From Bacillota bacterium (GTDB lineage: Bacteria; Bacillota; Clostridia; Peptostreptococcales; Anaerovoracaceae), in contig JAUNFA010000005.1 of assembly GCA_030525285.1 (NCBI GenBank), positions 44,838 to 108,837 of the forward strand: a stretch of DNA of 64,000 nt, written 5' to 3'. Position numbers and translations under genes: made by a program. Numbering within the stretch: the first letter of the stretch is position 1; each line of letters begins with the position of its first letter. The notes under the pieces are model-generated. The model ran no database searches, was not told the origin of the DNA, and saw nothing but the letters and a program-made list of their open reading frames with translations. Below, in pieces: positions 26,530 to 36,605 of the stretch.

Positions 26530-29500
26530 ATGATGAAATGGACAGATAAACAGGAAGAAACAATCAAAACAAGAGGTAAGAACATATTAGTGTCTGCAGC
26601 TGCCGGATCAGGTAAGACCGCTGTTCTCATTGAGAGAATAACGCGTCTTATTTTGGATAGAGAAAATCCGGTAGATGTGGATCGTTTTTTGATTACCACA
26701 TTCACCAATGCAGCGGCGGCAGAGATGAAGGAACGTCTTGAAGCTGCAATACGCAAAGAAATGAATGTTCCGGGAGCGGACCGGGAATATCTTAAACGTC
26801 AGCTGAGACTTATACCGCGAGCCAACATAAGTACATTTCATTCCTTTACAATAGAGGTAATGAAGAGATATTTTTATCTGACAGACCTGGAACCGGGTGT
26901 CAGAATTGGTGACGAAAACCAGATGGAAATTCTGAAGAGAGAAACAATAGATGAAGTTTTTGAAAGGAGATTTCAGGAGGACTACGAGAATTTCACGGGA
27001 TTTCTTACCAAGTACAGTAAAAGTAAGAACGAAAAAGCTATCAAGGAGACAATCGTTGAACTTTACAAAGAGATGAGGAGCATTCCTTATTACATGAAGT
27101 GGGCGGATGAAAGAACTGCAATACTGGCTTCAGATTCTCCAGTGAAGGAATTTGGACTGGATAAATTCCTTGAAGAACAGCGGGAGAGTATGATGAAGGA
27201 AGCACTGGATTCATACGGTAAAGCTGTAGAACTTTTAAAAGAACACGGACTTGATAAACTGGCATCCAAGGCGGAAGAAAACCTGAATCTTATGGAAAGC
27301 GTGCCGAGAAGGCTTGAACAAAACATGGGACTGCCATCCTATACTCAGCTAAGGGCTTCGGCAGATGAAAAAGATGAATACAATATTATAAGCAAGACAG
27401 TAAAAAAGTATGCGGATGCAGGCAAAGAGATAGTCAAGAAGATGAGGGACGATTATTATGCCTTCACAATTGAGCAGTGTGATGAGGAATTGAAACAGCT
27501 GGCAGCAGATACCAAATATTTCATTTCTGTTTTGAAAGAGTTTGAGAAAACTTTTAAAGCTCGAAAAAAGGAAATGAATCTAGTGGATTTTGATGATGTA
27601 ATGCATTATGCCATTGACATTCTCGATGAAGAAATCGCACGCAGTGAATATAGAGATAAGTTTGAATATATTTTTGTTGATGAGTATCAGGATTGTAATG
27701 AGCTTCAGGAAAGAATTGTAGAAAAAATCAGCAGAGGAAATAATCTGTTTATGGTGGGGGACATTAAACAGAGCATATACAGATTCAGACTTGCAGAGCC
27801 GGAGCTGTTCAGGAATCGATACAACAGGTACGATACTGATGATGAGCTTCAGAGCATAAAGATAGACCTAAACAGTAATTTTAGAAGCAAGAAATCAGTT
27901 ACAGACACTGTTAACGGTGTTTTCTCTGAAATCATGGACGGTTATGATTCCAATGCCATGCTTCACTGCACAGCCGATGAGAAATATCCGGGCATTGCGA
28001 CATCTTTGCACCTGGTATCTAAGGAACTTTATTCAGGAGATGAAGATGAATTCAGTCAAGCTGAAGCAGAACTAATTGCTAGTCGAATAAGAGAGAACAT
28101 AGGGCTTGAAATATATGATGCAAAGGCGGGAATCGTAAGAAATGTGACTTACGGTGATATTGTTATACTTGCGAGAGGCAACGGCACGGTAACACAACTT
28201 GAGCGTTATCTGAATAACGTGGGGATTCCGGCATATGGTCAGGCTGGGGGCGGATTTTTCCAGACAGTGGAAATAGAAGTATTTCTCAACATATTAAAGA
28301 TTATAGATAATTCACGTCGCGATATCCCGCTGATATCCACAATGTGTTCGGTGGCATTTAACTTTGATGCGGGAGAACTTGCAGTCATAAGAACAGAATT
28401 CCCGAAAGGAAGCTTTTATGAAGCGGTTAAATCCTATGGCAAAGAGGGTGGCAACTCTGCAATAAAAGAGAAAATACTAAATATGTTTGAAACTGTTCAG
28501 CAATGGAAAAACCTCAAGAACACTGTATCTCTGGAGGAACTGGTAAGAAGGGTAATTGAGCAGACAGGTTACTATGATTACTGTTGTGGCCTTCCAGTAG
28601 GTAAACAGAGGGCATCAAACATAAGGCTTCTCGTAGAAAAAGCAGCAGATTATGAAGAAGAAAATTATGCAGGACTTCACGGTTTCCTGAAATATGCTGA
28701 TGCTATGGTTGAAAGAAAAATCAAAGTGGATGAGGCTAAACCTCAGGGTGAGGGTGGTAATACAGTAAGAATAATGACCATCCACAAGAGCAAGGGTCTG
28801 GAGTTCCCTGTTGTAATTATTGCAGGCTTTGATAAGAATCTGAAATCCAAAACAGGTAAAGGATCAATAATCATGCACAAGGATTATGCCATAGCTTTGC
28901 CACATGTTAACAGGAAAGAAGGATGGCATAGGAAAACTCTGCTGCAGAAAGCAATTGAAAGCAGGAAGAAAAAGGAAACAACTGACGAGGAAATCAGAGT
29001 TTTATATGTGGCAATGACAAGGGCTAAGGACAGACTCATACTGACTGGAACCATAAACAAGGAGGAAAATCTGGATGAAACGAAAACAGGTACTTCCTCA
29101 TATCTTTCAATGTCATATCCTGCCTTAAGCAAAATGAACCTGCCGGTGTCCATAGAAGACGTGGAGTTTTCGGCTGCTGCTGAAAGCAAATTCAAAGGAA
29201 AAAGGTTCGGAATAACAGACATAATAGAAAAGAGCAAAGATTGTAAGGATTCCAACATAATGGATGAAATCAGAAGACGTCTTGAATATGTTTATCCATA
29301 TGAGAGTCATAAAGTCAAATCAAAGTATTCAGTATCACAATTGAACAGATTGAACGCGGAAAATGAAAGGGTGTATCTGAACAAAACTCTTTTCTCTCAG
29401 AAACGGGATCGTCTTACGCCTGCAGAAATCGGAACGGCAATGCATGAGGTGATGGAACGAATAGATTTTAGAACTGCAGCCCAGCGAGGCGAAGAGTATG

Positions 29501-29913
29501 TAGCTGAAACAGCTGATGAAATGGCAAATCAGGGAATTCTTACGCCGGAAGAACGAAAGGCAATAAATACAGGAAACATTGCTGCATTCTTTGAAACGGA
29601 TATAGGAAAACGTGCAGCTGCTGCTTCATGCCTTTATCGTGAGCGGGAATTCATCATGCAGTGGAATATTGATGGGATCGAAACTGTAGTACAGGGAATA
29701 GTAGACTGCTATTTCAAAGAAGAGGACGGAATTACCATAATAGATTACAAGAACAGTTACGTTACTAATGATGAAGAAACTGAAGCTGCCGCTGATGGAT
29801 ACAGGGAGCAGATTGCCCTTTATGAAGAGGCTGTTTCTGCATCTGAAGGTGAAAAAATCAAGGAATCCTACCTGTATTTTTTCCATTTGAAAAAGTTTAT
29901 CAGAATCACGTAA
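26530..29913 (+). CDS. addA: ATP-dependent helicase/nuclease subunit A (AddA)
   Basis: Subunit of the AddAB enzyme that processes double-strand breaks, about 1127 residues. UvrD-type helicase motifs: VSAAAGSGKTAVL (Walker A), FTNAAAAEMKERL, STFHSFT, FVDEYQDCN (Walker B), GDIKQSIYRFRLAEP, MTIHKSKGLEFPVV and YVAMTRAKD. The C-terminal RecB-type nuclease has GTAMHEVMERID and IIDYKNSYV, where the D-x-K core is kept. ATG at 26530 or 26533 is chosen; a GTG at 26524 is also in frame. Its usual partner addB is not next to it: upstream is gpmI on the other strand, downstream hrcA. Confidence 0.96.
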   Translation: MMKWTDKQEETIKTRGKNILVSAAAGSGKTAVLIERITRLILDRENPVDVDRFLITTFTNAAAAEMKERLEAAIRKEMNVPGADREYLKRQLRLIPRANISTFHSFTIEVMKRYFYLTDLEPGVRIGDENQMEILKRETIDEVFERRFQEDYENFTGFLTKYSKSKNEKAIKETIVELYKEMRSIPYYMKWADERTAILASDSPVKEFGLDKFLEEQRESMMKEALDSYGKAVELLKEHGLDKLASKAEENLNLMESVPRRLEQNMGLPSYTQLRASADEKDEYNIISKTVKKYADAGKEIVKKMRDDYYAFTIEQCDEELKQLAADTKYFISVLKEFEKTFKARKKEMNLVDFDDVMHYAIDILDEEIARSEYRDKFEYIFVDEYQDCNELQERIVEKISRGNNLFMVGDIKQSIYRFRLAEPELFRNRYNRYDTDDELQSIKIDLNSNFRSKKSVTDTVNGVFSEIMDGYDSNAMLHCTADEKYPGIATSLHLVSKELYSGDEDEFSQAEAELIASRIRENIGLEIYDAKAGIVRNVTYGDIVILARGNGTVTQLERYLNNVGIPAYGQAGGGFFQTVEIEVFLNILKIIDNSRRDIPLISTMCSVAFNFDAGELAVIRTEFPKGSFYEAVKSYGKEGGNSAIKEKILNMFETVQQWKNLKNTVSLEELVRRVIEQTGYYDYCCGLPVGKQRASNIRLLVEKAADYEEENYAGLHGFLKYADAMVERKIKVDEAKPQGEGGNTVRIMTIHKSKGLEFPVVIIAGFDKNLKSKTGKGSIIMHKDYAIALPHVNRKEGWHRKTLLQKAIESRKKKETTDEEIRVLYVAMTRAKDRLILTGTINKEENLDETKTGTSSYLSMSYPALSKMNLPVSIEDVEFSAAAESKFKGKRFGITDIIEKSKDCKDSNIMDEIRRRLEYVYPYESHKVKSKYSVSQLNRLNAENERVYLNKTLFSQKRDRLTPAEIGTAMHEVMERIDFRTAAQRGEEYVAETADEMANQGILTPEERKAINTGNIAAFFETDIGKRAAAASCLYREREFIMQWNIDGIETVVQGIVDCYFKEEDGITIIDYKNSYVTNDEETEAAADGYREQIALYEEAVSASEGEKIKESYLYFFHLKKFIRIT

Positions 29914-29952
29914 AAATTTTATCGGGTATTGGAAATTTTTTTGTTAAATGTG

Positions 29953-29981
29953 TTGACTTTAGACTAGGAGGGTGTTAAATT
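29953..29981 (+). promoter_or_regulatory. Predicted promoter of the hrcA-grpE-dnaK-dnaJ operon
   Basis: TTGACT at 29953-29958, then TTAAAT at 29975-29980 (16-base spacer) or TAAATT at 29976-29981 with an extended TG (17-base spacer). It stands directly upstream of the CIRCE operator, so HrcA binding would cover the start site. Confidence 0.7.
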
Positions 29982-29991
29982 TAAATTGTGA

Positions 29992-30018
29992 TTAGCACTC
30001 GGATAAGTTGAGTGCTAA
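29992..30018 (+). promoter_or_regulatory. CIRCE operator
   Basis: TTAGCACTC at 29992-30000, a 9-base spacer, GAGTGCTAA at 30010-30018: a full match to the CIRCE consensus bound by HrcA. It lies between the promoter and the hrcA ribosome binding site AAAGGAGG, giving heat-inducible autoregulation of the operon. Confidence 0.97.
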
Positions 30019-30035
30019 CAACAAAGGAGGCCGAT

Positions 30036-31085
30036 ATGGATTTAAGTGAAAGAAAACTGAAAATTTTACAGGCCATTATTTACGATTTTATCAAAACTGC
30101 AGAGCCGGTAGGTTCAAGAACACTTTCCAAGAATTATGATCTTGGAATTAGTCCGGCGACTATTAGAAATGAGATGTCGGACTTGGAAGAGATGGGGTAT
30201 TTAAGTCATCCTCATACATCATCCGGTAGAGTTCCTTCAGAGAAGGCATACAGACTATATGTGGATAAGATGATGGACAAGAGGGAGCTTACGACTATTG
30301 AGAAGAACAATATCGCTCAGAGTTTATATAACAATGTGACGGAACTCGAGAACATTGTTGAACGTGCAGCGCATATTCTTTCTGAGATAACGAATCTTAC
30401 GGCATTTGCTATGACACCAAGTCAGGATGAGGATACGCTTAAGTATGTCAACCTGCTTCCGGTTGATGAGAAAACTGTGGTTCTGATGATTGTATCGGAC
30501 AGCGGCAATGTGTCCAATACAGCTTTGAAGATAAACAAACCTGTATCGCCGGATACTTTGAATCTGCTTTCAAAGAATATGACCTACTGTTACAAGGGCA
30601 AGACCATAAGTGAGGCTCTTACGCTTGACATAATCGAGACTGTCAGAAATGACGCGGAATCTATGGCTATGTATGCGAATACAATAGTGCCGAGCTTCAT
30701 TAAGACACTTGAGGATATGCTCAACGTGAACCTTTACATGGATGGCTATACCAATATATTTTCTTTACCTGAGTACAGTGATATTGACAAGGCAAAGATG
30801 TTCTTCGAGATGATAGGCAGAAAGGACGATTTCGCACAGAAGCTTATCAACAGGGAGAACGGCATGATTATCACCATAGGTAATGAGAATCAGGACGAGC
30901 AGCTTGTAGACTGTAGCCTGGTGACAGCAACCTATCATGTCAATGGTAAGCAGATTGGTAAAATTGGAGTAATCGGACCTACAAGAATGAAATATGGAGA
31001 AGTTACATCTGTAATGGAATTCTTGTCTGACAACATTAGCCAGGCTTTCAAAATAGCGGAAGGAGACGATGATGAACAACACTAA
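30036..31085 (+). CDS. hrcA: Heat-inducible transcription repressor HrcA
   Basis: 349 residues. N-terminal winged helix (LSERKLKILQAIIYDFIKTAEPVGSRTLSK), conserved ISPATIRNEMSDLEEMGYL and HTSSGRVPSEKAYR, then the central and C-terminal dimerisation domain ending in SVMEFLSDNISQAF. Represses the chaperone operon through CIRCE. ATG at 30036 follows AAAGGAGG; an in-frame ATG at 30012 lies within CIRCE and is rejected. Overlaps grpE by 14 bases. Confidence 0.97.
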   Translation: MDLSERKLKILQAIIYDFIKTAEPVGSRTLSKNYDLGISPATIRNEMSDLEEMGYLSHPHTSSGRVPSEKAYRLYVDKMMDKRELTTIEKNNIAQSLYNNVTELENIVERAAHILSEITNLTAFAMTPSQDEDTLKYVNLLPVDEKTVVLMIVSDSGNVSNTALKINKPVSPDTLNLLSKNMTYCYKGKTISEALTLDIIETVRNDAESMAMYANTIVPSFIKTLEDMLNVNLYMDGYTNIFSLPEYSDIDKAKMFFEMIGRKDDFAQKLINRENGMIITIGNENQDEQLVDCSLVTATYHVNGKQIGKIGVIGPTRMKYGEVTSVMEFLSDNISQAFKIAEGDDDEQH

Positions 31086-31638
31086 TGAGGATATTAAGGC
31101 TAATCAGCAGAATGAAGAAGCTGATAAAGCTGAAGATATAAAAGAAGAAGTTCCGGAAACCGAAGATGCTTCTGATAAGGAAGCCGCGGTAGAGGGAAAT
31201 GAGGGTGGAAGCACTTCAGAAGAAACTCAGGAAGATGAGAGCACAAGGTACATGAGACTTATGGCAGACTTCCAGAATTTTAAGAAGAGAGCCGCCAAAG
31301 AAAAGACGGATTTGTATCAGTATGCCAACGAGAAGATTATGACAGAGCTTCTTGAGGTGCTTGACAATTTCGAGAGAGCCCTTCAGCAGGAAGTCAGTGA
31401 TAACGGCTTCAAAGAAGGAATGGAACTGATTTTCAAGCAGATGTTTGATGTGCTGGAAAAATCAGGTCTGGCAGAAATAGCAGCCCTGGGTGAGGATTTT
31501 GATCCAAACTTCCACAATGCAGTAATGACTGAAGAAAGCGAAGAATATGAAAGCGGTAAAGTTTCAGAAGTTCTGCAAAAGGGTTACACATTAAACGGTA
31601 AAGTAATTAGGCCAACAATGGTCAAAGTAGTAGGATAA
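31072..31638 (+). CDS. grpE: Nucleotide exchange factor GrpE
   Basis: 188 residues. Acidic, low-complexity N-terminus (~1-55), long coiled-coil (RYMRLMADFQNFKKRAAKEK...), and the C-terminal beta domain with FDPNFHNAV and VLQKGYTLNGKVIRPTMVKV. Releases ADP from DnaK. Two tandem ATGs (31069 and 31072) follow AGGAG at 31061; the second has better spacing. Starts inside hrcA. Confidence 0.96.
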   Translation: MNNTNEDIKANQQNEEADKAEDIKEEVPETEDASDKEAAVEGNEGGSTSEETQEDESTRYMRLMADFQNFKKRAAKEKTDLYQYANEKIMTELLEVLDNFERALQQEVSDNGFKEGMELIFKQMFDVLEKSGLAEIAALGEDFDPNFHNAVMTEESEEYESGKVSEVLQKGYTLNGKVIRPTMVKVVG

Positions 31639-31666
31639 ATGGGTTTAAACCATTAAGGAGGATAAA

Positions 31667-33529
31667 ATGGGAAAAGTAATAGGAATCGATTTAGGAACAA
31701 CTAATTCATGTGTTGCAGTACTGGAAGGTGGAGAACCTGTAGTAATCGCAAACGCAGAAGGTAATAGAACTACTCCATCAGTAGTAGGCTTCGCAAAGAA
31801 TGGCGAAAGACTGGTTGGTGAAACTGCAAAAAGACAGGCCATCACTAACCCTGAAAGAACAATTGCTTCAATCAAGAGATATATGGGTACTGATCATACT
31901 GTTGAAATCGATGGTAAGAAGTATACACCGCAGGACATTTCAGCGATTATCCTGGGCAAGCTTAAGGCTGACGCAGAGAGCTACCTTGGTGAAAAAGTAA
32001 GTGAAGCAGTAATCACTGTACCTGCATACTTTACAGACAGCCAGAAACAGGCAACAAAGGACGCAGGAAAGATCGCCGGCCTTGATGTTAAGAGAATTAT
32101 CAACGAACCTACAGCAGCATCACTGGCATATGGTCTTGATAAGGACGAGGAATCACACAAGATTCTGATTTATGACTTGGGTGGCGGTACATTCGACGTA
32201 TCAATTCTGGAACTGGGTGACGGTGTATTCGAAGTACTTGCAACAAGCGGCAACAACAAGCTGGGTGGCGATGACTTTGATGAAGCTGTATTAAACTTCC
32301 TGGCAGATTCATTCGCAAAGGAAAACGGAGTAGACCTGAGAAATGACAAGATGGCTCTTCAGAGACTGAAGGAAGCTGCAGAAAAGGCAAAGAAGGAACT
32401 GTCAAGTGCTCAGACTACAAATATCAACCTGCCTTTTATCACAGTTAATGAGAACGGACCTCTTCATATGAATATGGATTTGACAAGAGCTAAGTTTGAT
32501 CAGCTTACTGCAGATCTCGTAAACAAAACTGTAGAACCTATGAAGAAGGCAATGGCTGATGCAGGTCTTACAAATAGTGATATTAGCAAGGTAATTCTGG
32601 TTGGTGGTTCAACAAGAATTCCTGCAGTACAGGAAGCTGTTAAGAAGATTACAGGTAAAGAACCGTTCAAGGGAATAAACCCTGATGAATGTGTTGCAGT
32701 TGGTGCAGCAATTCAGGCAGGTGTACTTACCGGTGAAGTTAACGACGTTCTGCTTCTGGACGTAACACCACTTTCACTTTCAATTGAAACTCTGGGCGGA
32801 GTTGCTACAAAGCTTATCGAAAGAAATACAACAATTCCAACAAAGAAGAGTCAGGTGTTCTCAACTGCTGCAGACAATCAGAGTGCAGTAGACATTCACG
32901 TAATGCAGGGTGAAAGAGACATGGCTGCAGGAAACACAACACTGGGACGCTTCCAGCTGACAGGAATTCCGGCAGCACCACGTGGTGTACCACAGATTGA
33001 AGTTACATTTGATATCGATGCAAATGGTATTGTTAATGTAAGTGCAAAGGATCTGGGAACAGGTAAGGAACAGAGCATTACAATCACTTCATCAACTAAA
33101 CTGACAGAGGACGAAATCCAGGCTAAGGTTAAGGAAGCTGAACAGTATGCTGAAGAAGATAAGAAGAGAAAAGAAGAAGTTGAAGTAAGAAACCAGGCTG
33201 AGACTATGGTTTACGAAACTGAAAAGAACCTTAAGGAACTGGAAAACGCACTTTCGGAAGAAGAAAAGAACGATATCGTTGCTGCAAAGGACGCTCTTAA
33301 GACTGCTCTTGAAGGTGGCAATATCGAAGATATCAAGGCTAAGCAGGAAGTACTTACAGAGAAATATCATACAATTTCAACTAAGATGTACCAGCAGGCA
33401 CAGCAGGCAGGAGCAGCAGGTCCAGGACCTGACATGGGTGCAGGCGTAAATCCTGGAGAAGGTACAGCTCCTGAAGGAGACAATGTCGTTGATGCTGACT
33501 TTGAAGTGGTAGACGACGACAAAAAATAA
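31667..33529 (+). CDS. dnaK: Molecular chaperone DnaK (Hsp70)
   Basis: 620 residues. Actin-like ATPase domain with [38 protein letters not shown] and VGGSTRIP; linker [17 protein letters not shown]; substrate-binding domain; and a C-terminal lid with a [14 protein letters not shown] flexible tail ending in the acidic [12 protein letters not shown]. Lacks the 24-residue N-terminal-lobe insertion of Gram-negative DnaK, as usual for Firmicutes. Strong AAGGAGG before the ATG. Confidence 0.98.
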   Translation: MGKVIGIDLGTTNSCVAVLEGGEPVVIANAEGNRTTPSVVGFAKNGERLVGETAKRQAITNPERTIASIKRYMGTDHTVEIDGKKYTPQDISAIILGKLKADAESYLGEKVSEAVITVPAYFTDSQKQATKDAGKIAGLDVKRIINEPTAASLAYGLDKDEESHKILIYDLGGGTFDVSILELGDGVFEVLATSGNNKLGGDDFDEAVLNFLADSFAKENGVDLRNDKMALQRLKEAAEKAKKELSSAQTTNINLPFITVNENGPLHMNMDLTRAKFDQLTADLVNKTVEPMKKAMADAGLTNSDISKVILVGGSTRIPAVQEAVKKITGKEPFKGINPDECVAVGAAIQAGVLTGEVNDVLLLDVTPLSLSIETLGGVATKLIERNTTIPTKKSQVFSTAADNQSAVDIHVMQGERDMAAGNTTLGRFQLTGIPAAPRGVPQIEVTFDIDANGIVNVSAKDLGTGKEQSITITSSTKLTEDEIQAKVKEAEQYAEEDKKRKEEVEVRNQAETMVYETEKNLKELENALSEEEKNDIVAAKDALKTALEGGNIEDIKAKQEVLTEKYHTISTKMYQQAQQAGAAGPGPDMGAGVNPGEGTAPEGDNVVDADFEVVDDDKK

Positions 33530-33551
33530 ATTATAAGCGAAGGACAAAATA

Positions 33552-34688
33552 ATGGCAGATAAGAGAGATTATTATGAGGTCCTGGGTCTGAAGAAGGGTG
33601 CCAGTGATGACGAAATAAAGAAGGCATTCCGTAAGTTGGCTATGAAATATCATCCGGATAGAAATCCGGATGATAAAGAAGCCGAGGAGAAGTTCAAGGA
33701 AGTTAACGAGGCTTATGCGGTTCTTTCGGATCCGGAGAAAAAAGATAAATATGATAGATTCGGACATGCGGGAGTAGACCCTAATGCCGGCTTTGACGGA
33801 GGTGGCGGCTTCGGCGGCTTCGGTGGTTTCGAGGATATATTTGATATGTTTGGTGGCTTCGGCGGCTTCGGTGGAGGCGGCGGAAGAAGGAGAAACGGTC
33901 CTGCCAAGGGAAATGACATTCAGAAGAGAATGACAATAACCTTTGAGGAAGCTGCTTTCGGCGTAAGCAAAGAAATCAAACTGCACAAATATGTTAAATG
34001 CAAGACCTGCTCAGGCACAGGAGCAGCACCGGGAACGTCAAAGAAGACATGTACACGATGCGGTGGTACAGGTGAGGTAAGAACAGCTCAGAAGACACCG
34101 CTGGGTACTTTCCAGAGCGTATCTCCATGTCCTGACTGCGGTGGTGCAGGTGAAGTCAATGAAACTCCATGCAGTGACTGCGGCGGAACAGGAAGAGTTC
34201 AGGATACTGTTACAATCAATGTCAATATTCCTGCAGGCGTAGATAATGACTCTGTAATTCCAATCAGAGGACAGGGTGAGCCGGGAGTGAATGGAGGTCC
34301 GGATGGTGACCTTTATCTGGTTCTCGGAGTTACGCCTCATAAGCTGTTTAAAAGAAAGGGTCAGGACTTATGGCTTGAAATACCTATCAGCTTCAATCAG
34401 GCGGCTCTTGGCGATGACATAGTGATACCTACTCTTGAAGACAAGGTGTCCTACAAAATTCCACCGGGAACGCAGCCTGATACTGTATTCAGACTTAGGG
34501 GCAAGGGAATTAAACATGTGAAGTCAAACCGAAAAGGAGACTTGTATGTCAAGGTAATCCTTGAGGTACCGACAAAACTGAATTCAAAACAGAAAAAAGC
34601 AATAGAGAATATGGGTAAGGAAGTTAATAACGATTGTTATAAACGAAAGACTAGCTTCAAAGATGCATTGAAGGAATTCTTCTCATAA
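33552..34688 (+). CDS. dnaJ: Chaperone protein DnaJ (Hsp40)
   Basis: 378 residues, type I. J domain with YHPDRNPDD (the HPD motif), G/F-rich region (~75-115) rich in GGFGGFGG, four zinc-binding CxxCxGxG modules ([32 protein letters not shown]), and the substrate-binding C-terminal domain. Stimulates DnaK. Last gene of the CIRCE operon, followed by a long terminator-like hairpin. Confidence 0.98.
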   Translation: MADKRDYYEVLGLKKGASDDEIKKAFRKLAMKYHPDRNPDDKEAEEKFKEVNEAYAVLSDPEKKDKYDRFGHAGVDPNAGFDGGGGFGGFGGFEDIFDMFGGFGGFGGGGGRRRNGPAKGNDIQKRMTITFEEAAFGVSKEIKLHKYVKCKTCSGTGAAPGTSKKTCTRCGGTGEVRTAQKTPLGTFQSVSPCPDCGGAGEVNETPCSDCGGTGRVQDTVTINVNIPAGVDNDSVIPIRGQGEPGVNGGPDGDLYLVLGVTPHKLFKRKGQDLWLEIPISFNQAALGDDIVIPTLEDKVSYKIPPGTQPDTVFRLRGKGIKHVKSNRKGDLYVKVILEVPTKLNSKQKKAIENMGKEVNNDCYKRKTSFKDALKEFFS

Positions 34689-34716
34689 GCTTTAAAGTGT
34701 GGTAATATATGTTAGA

Positions 34717-34752
34717 ATAATGAGGATGCGGTTAAACGCATCCTCATTATTT
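34717..34752. terminator. Terminator-like hairpin after dnaJ
   Basis: 15-bp perfect stem AATAATGAGGATGCG (34717-34731) paired with 34738-34752, 6-base loop. The T tract after it is short, so termination may be incomplete and allow some read-through into prmA. Confidence 0.7.
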
Positions 34753-34827
34753 AGGTAGTGCATTCGATAGATGCTCATTCTAAGGGATGCAGAGCAGGCA
34801 GAAAATGTTTATTGGAGGCAGATACTA

Positions 34828-35799
34828 ATGAAATATACAGAATTTAAAGTGAAGGGAACAAGTGCAGGACTTGAACTTATCACTGCGATAATGATGAATC
34901 ATGGGATTGATTATATATCTATAGATGATCCGGAAGATATGGAAGAGATATTAAGCAGGAAACACGAATACGGATGGGATTATATAGAAGACAATCTCAA
35001 AGAAAATCTGGACAGAGAACCTGCACTCTCAGTTTATTTTGATGAGGAAGATAAGAGTGATATAATTGATGTTTTAAAGGCTGATATCGAGCAACTGGGC
35101 AAGGATGTGGCCGAAGGAAAATACGGTAGCGAATTTGATGTGGGAAGTCTAGAAATTACAATCAATGAAAGTGATGACAGCCAGTGGAAAGATAAATGGA
35201 AGGAATTCTTTCACCCGTCAAGAATAACAGACAGACTTGTTGTTAAACCTTCATGGGAGGAGTATAAGCCTGAGAAGAAAGATCTGGTCATAGAAATAGA
35301 TCCGGGTATGGCATTCGGAACGGGAACTCACGAAACAACATCCCTTTGTATGAAACTTATGGAAAAGTATATGGGTGAATCGGCTGAAGATGTTAAGGTT
35401 CTTGATGTGGGATGCGGTTCGGGGATTCTGAGTATTGCGGCAGCTCTTCTCGGATCTGCTGATGTCCTGGGAGTTGAGATTGATAAGGATGCAGTTCAGG
35501 TTGCCCGGGAAAATGTTGAGCTTAATGGTTGTGATGACAAGGTCAGAGTTATTGAAGGAGACCTTACCAAGGGAATCGATTTCAAGGGTAACATAATAGT
35601 TGCGAATCTGATGGCAGATCTTGTGATGCTTCTGAGTGAATCTGCGAAGGCGCATCTTGAAGAAAATGGTGTATTCATATCATCGGGAATTCTCACAGAC
35701 AAGGAACAGATGGTATCAGAGGCAATAGAAAAGGCCGGCTTTATCATTGAAGAAGTAATGGTTGACGGCGAGTGGTGTGCAATAGCGGCGAGAGGATAA
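34828..35799 (+). CDS. prmA: Ribosomal protein L11 methyltransferase PrmA
   Basis: 323 residues. Modifies lysines and the N-terminus of L11 using SAM. The N-terminal L11-binding domain is followed by DPGMAFGTGTHETTSLC and the SAM-binding VLDVGCGSGILSIAAALLG, then NLMADLV. ATG at 34828 follows GGAGG at 34814; a longer in-frame start at 34771 adds 19 atypical residues. prmA follows the dnaK operon in many Firmicutes and is 1 base from rsmE. Confidence 0.95.
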   Translation: MKYTEFKVKGTSAGLELITAIMMNHGIDYISIDDPEDMEEILSRKHEYGWDYIEDNLKENLDREPALSVYFDEEDKSDIIDVLKADIEQLGKDVAEGKYGSEFDVGSLEITINESDDSQWKDKWKEFFHPSRITDRLVVKPSWEEYKPEKKDLVIEIDPGMAFGTGTHETTSLCMKLMEKYMGESAEDVKVLDVGCGSGILSIAAALLGSADVLGVEIDKDAVQVARENVELNGCDDKVRVIEGDLTKGIDFKGNIIVANLMADLVMLLSESAKAHLEENGVFISSGILTDKEQMVSEAIEKAGFIIEEVMVDGEWCAIAARG

Positions 35800-35800
35800 A

Positions 35801-36541
35801 ATGAGCAGATTTTTCGTAAGCCCCGATGCTGTGGGCGATAATACAATTGTTATTGACAGTAGGGAGGATATACATCATCTGAGCAAGGTGTTAAGGCTTA
35901 GAGAAGGTGACAGTATAGATATTTCGGATTCTGTAAGCTGGGAATACAGATGTGTGATAACATCTATGGACAAAAGTGCAGTTTTGCTAAAAATAATTGA
36001 CAAGCAGAGTTTTGCAGCTGAACCTGAAACGAGAATTACATTGTTTCAGGGAATTCCAAAGGGCAGTAAATTCGAGACAATAGTACAAAAATGCGTTGAG
36101 CTGGGTGTTGATACGATTCAGCCGGTATTTATGGACAGAACTGTAGTTGTTGATAAAGGTAATTATTCAAAAAAAATTGAAAGGCTTAACAAGATTTCTG
36201 CAGAGGCTGTAAAGCAGTGCAAACGAGGTATGGTGCCGCAGGTACTCAATTCTATAAAAGTACCGGAGATGATAGAATCCTTTGACGATTACGATCTGGT
36301 GCTGTTCCCATACGAGAATGAAAAGGGAATTACAATCAAAGATGTGCTCACTGACGAACCCGGTGCGGGAGCAACGAATATTGCAGTTATTATAGGGCCG
36401 GAGGGCGGTTTTTCTGAAAAGGAGGCGGAGACTATCGTTGAGGCCGGAGGATTATCGGTTTCTCTCGGTAAGACGACACTCCGAACGGAGACTGCCGGAA
36501 TGGCAGCAATTGCCATGATTCTTTACGAACTGGAATTGTAA
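35801..36541 (+). CDS. rsmE: 16S rRNA m3U1498 methyltransferase RsmE
   Basis: 246 residues, SPOUT superfamily. N-terminal PUA-like domain (HHLSKVLRLREGD) and the trefoil-knot core GPEGGFSEKEAE and SLGKTTLRTETAGMAAI. Starts one base after prmA, the standard order. Confidence 0.96.
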   Translation: MSRFFVSPDAVGDNTIVIDSREDIHHLSKVLRLREGDSIDISDSVSWEYRCVITSMDKSAVLLKIIDKQSFAAEPETRITLFQGIPKGSKFETIVQKCVELGVDTIQPVFMDRTVVVDKGNYSKKIERLNKISAEAVKQCKRGMVPQVLNSIKVPEMIESFDDYDLVLFPYENEKGITIKDVLTDEPGAGATNIAVIIGPEGGFSEKEAETIVEAGGLSVSLGKTTLRTETAGMAAIAMILYELEL

Positions 36542-36605
36542 GTGAAATTATAGGAGCATTCCTTTGAAATAAATGAAGAAATCAAATGATACGAGGAGAA
36601 TTAAT

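Noticed and set aside
34753..34827. Possible separate promoter for prmA-rsmE-mtaB-ylmH
   Set aside because: No pair of hexamers with acceptable spacing could be defended; expression by read-through from dnaJ remains possible.
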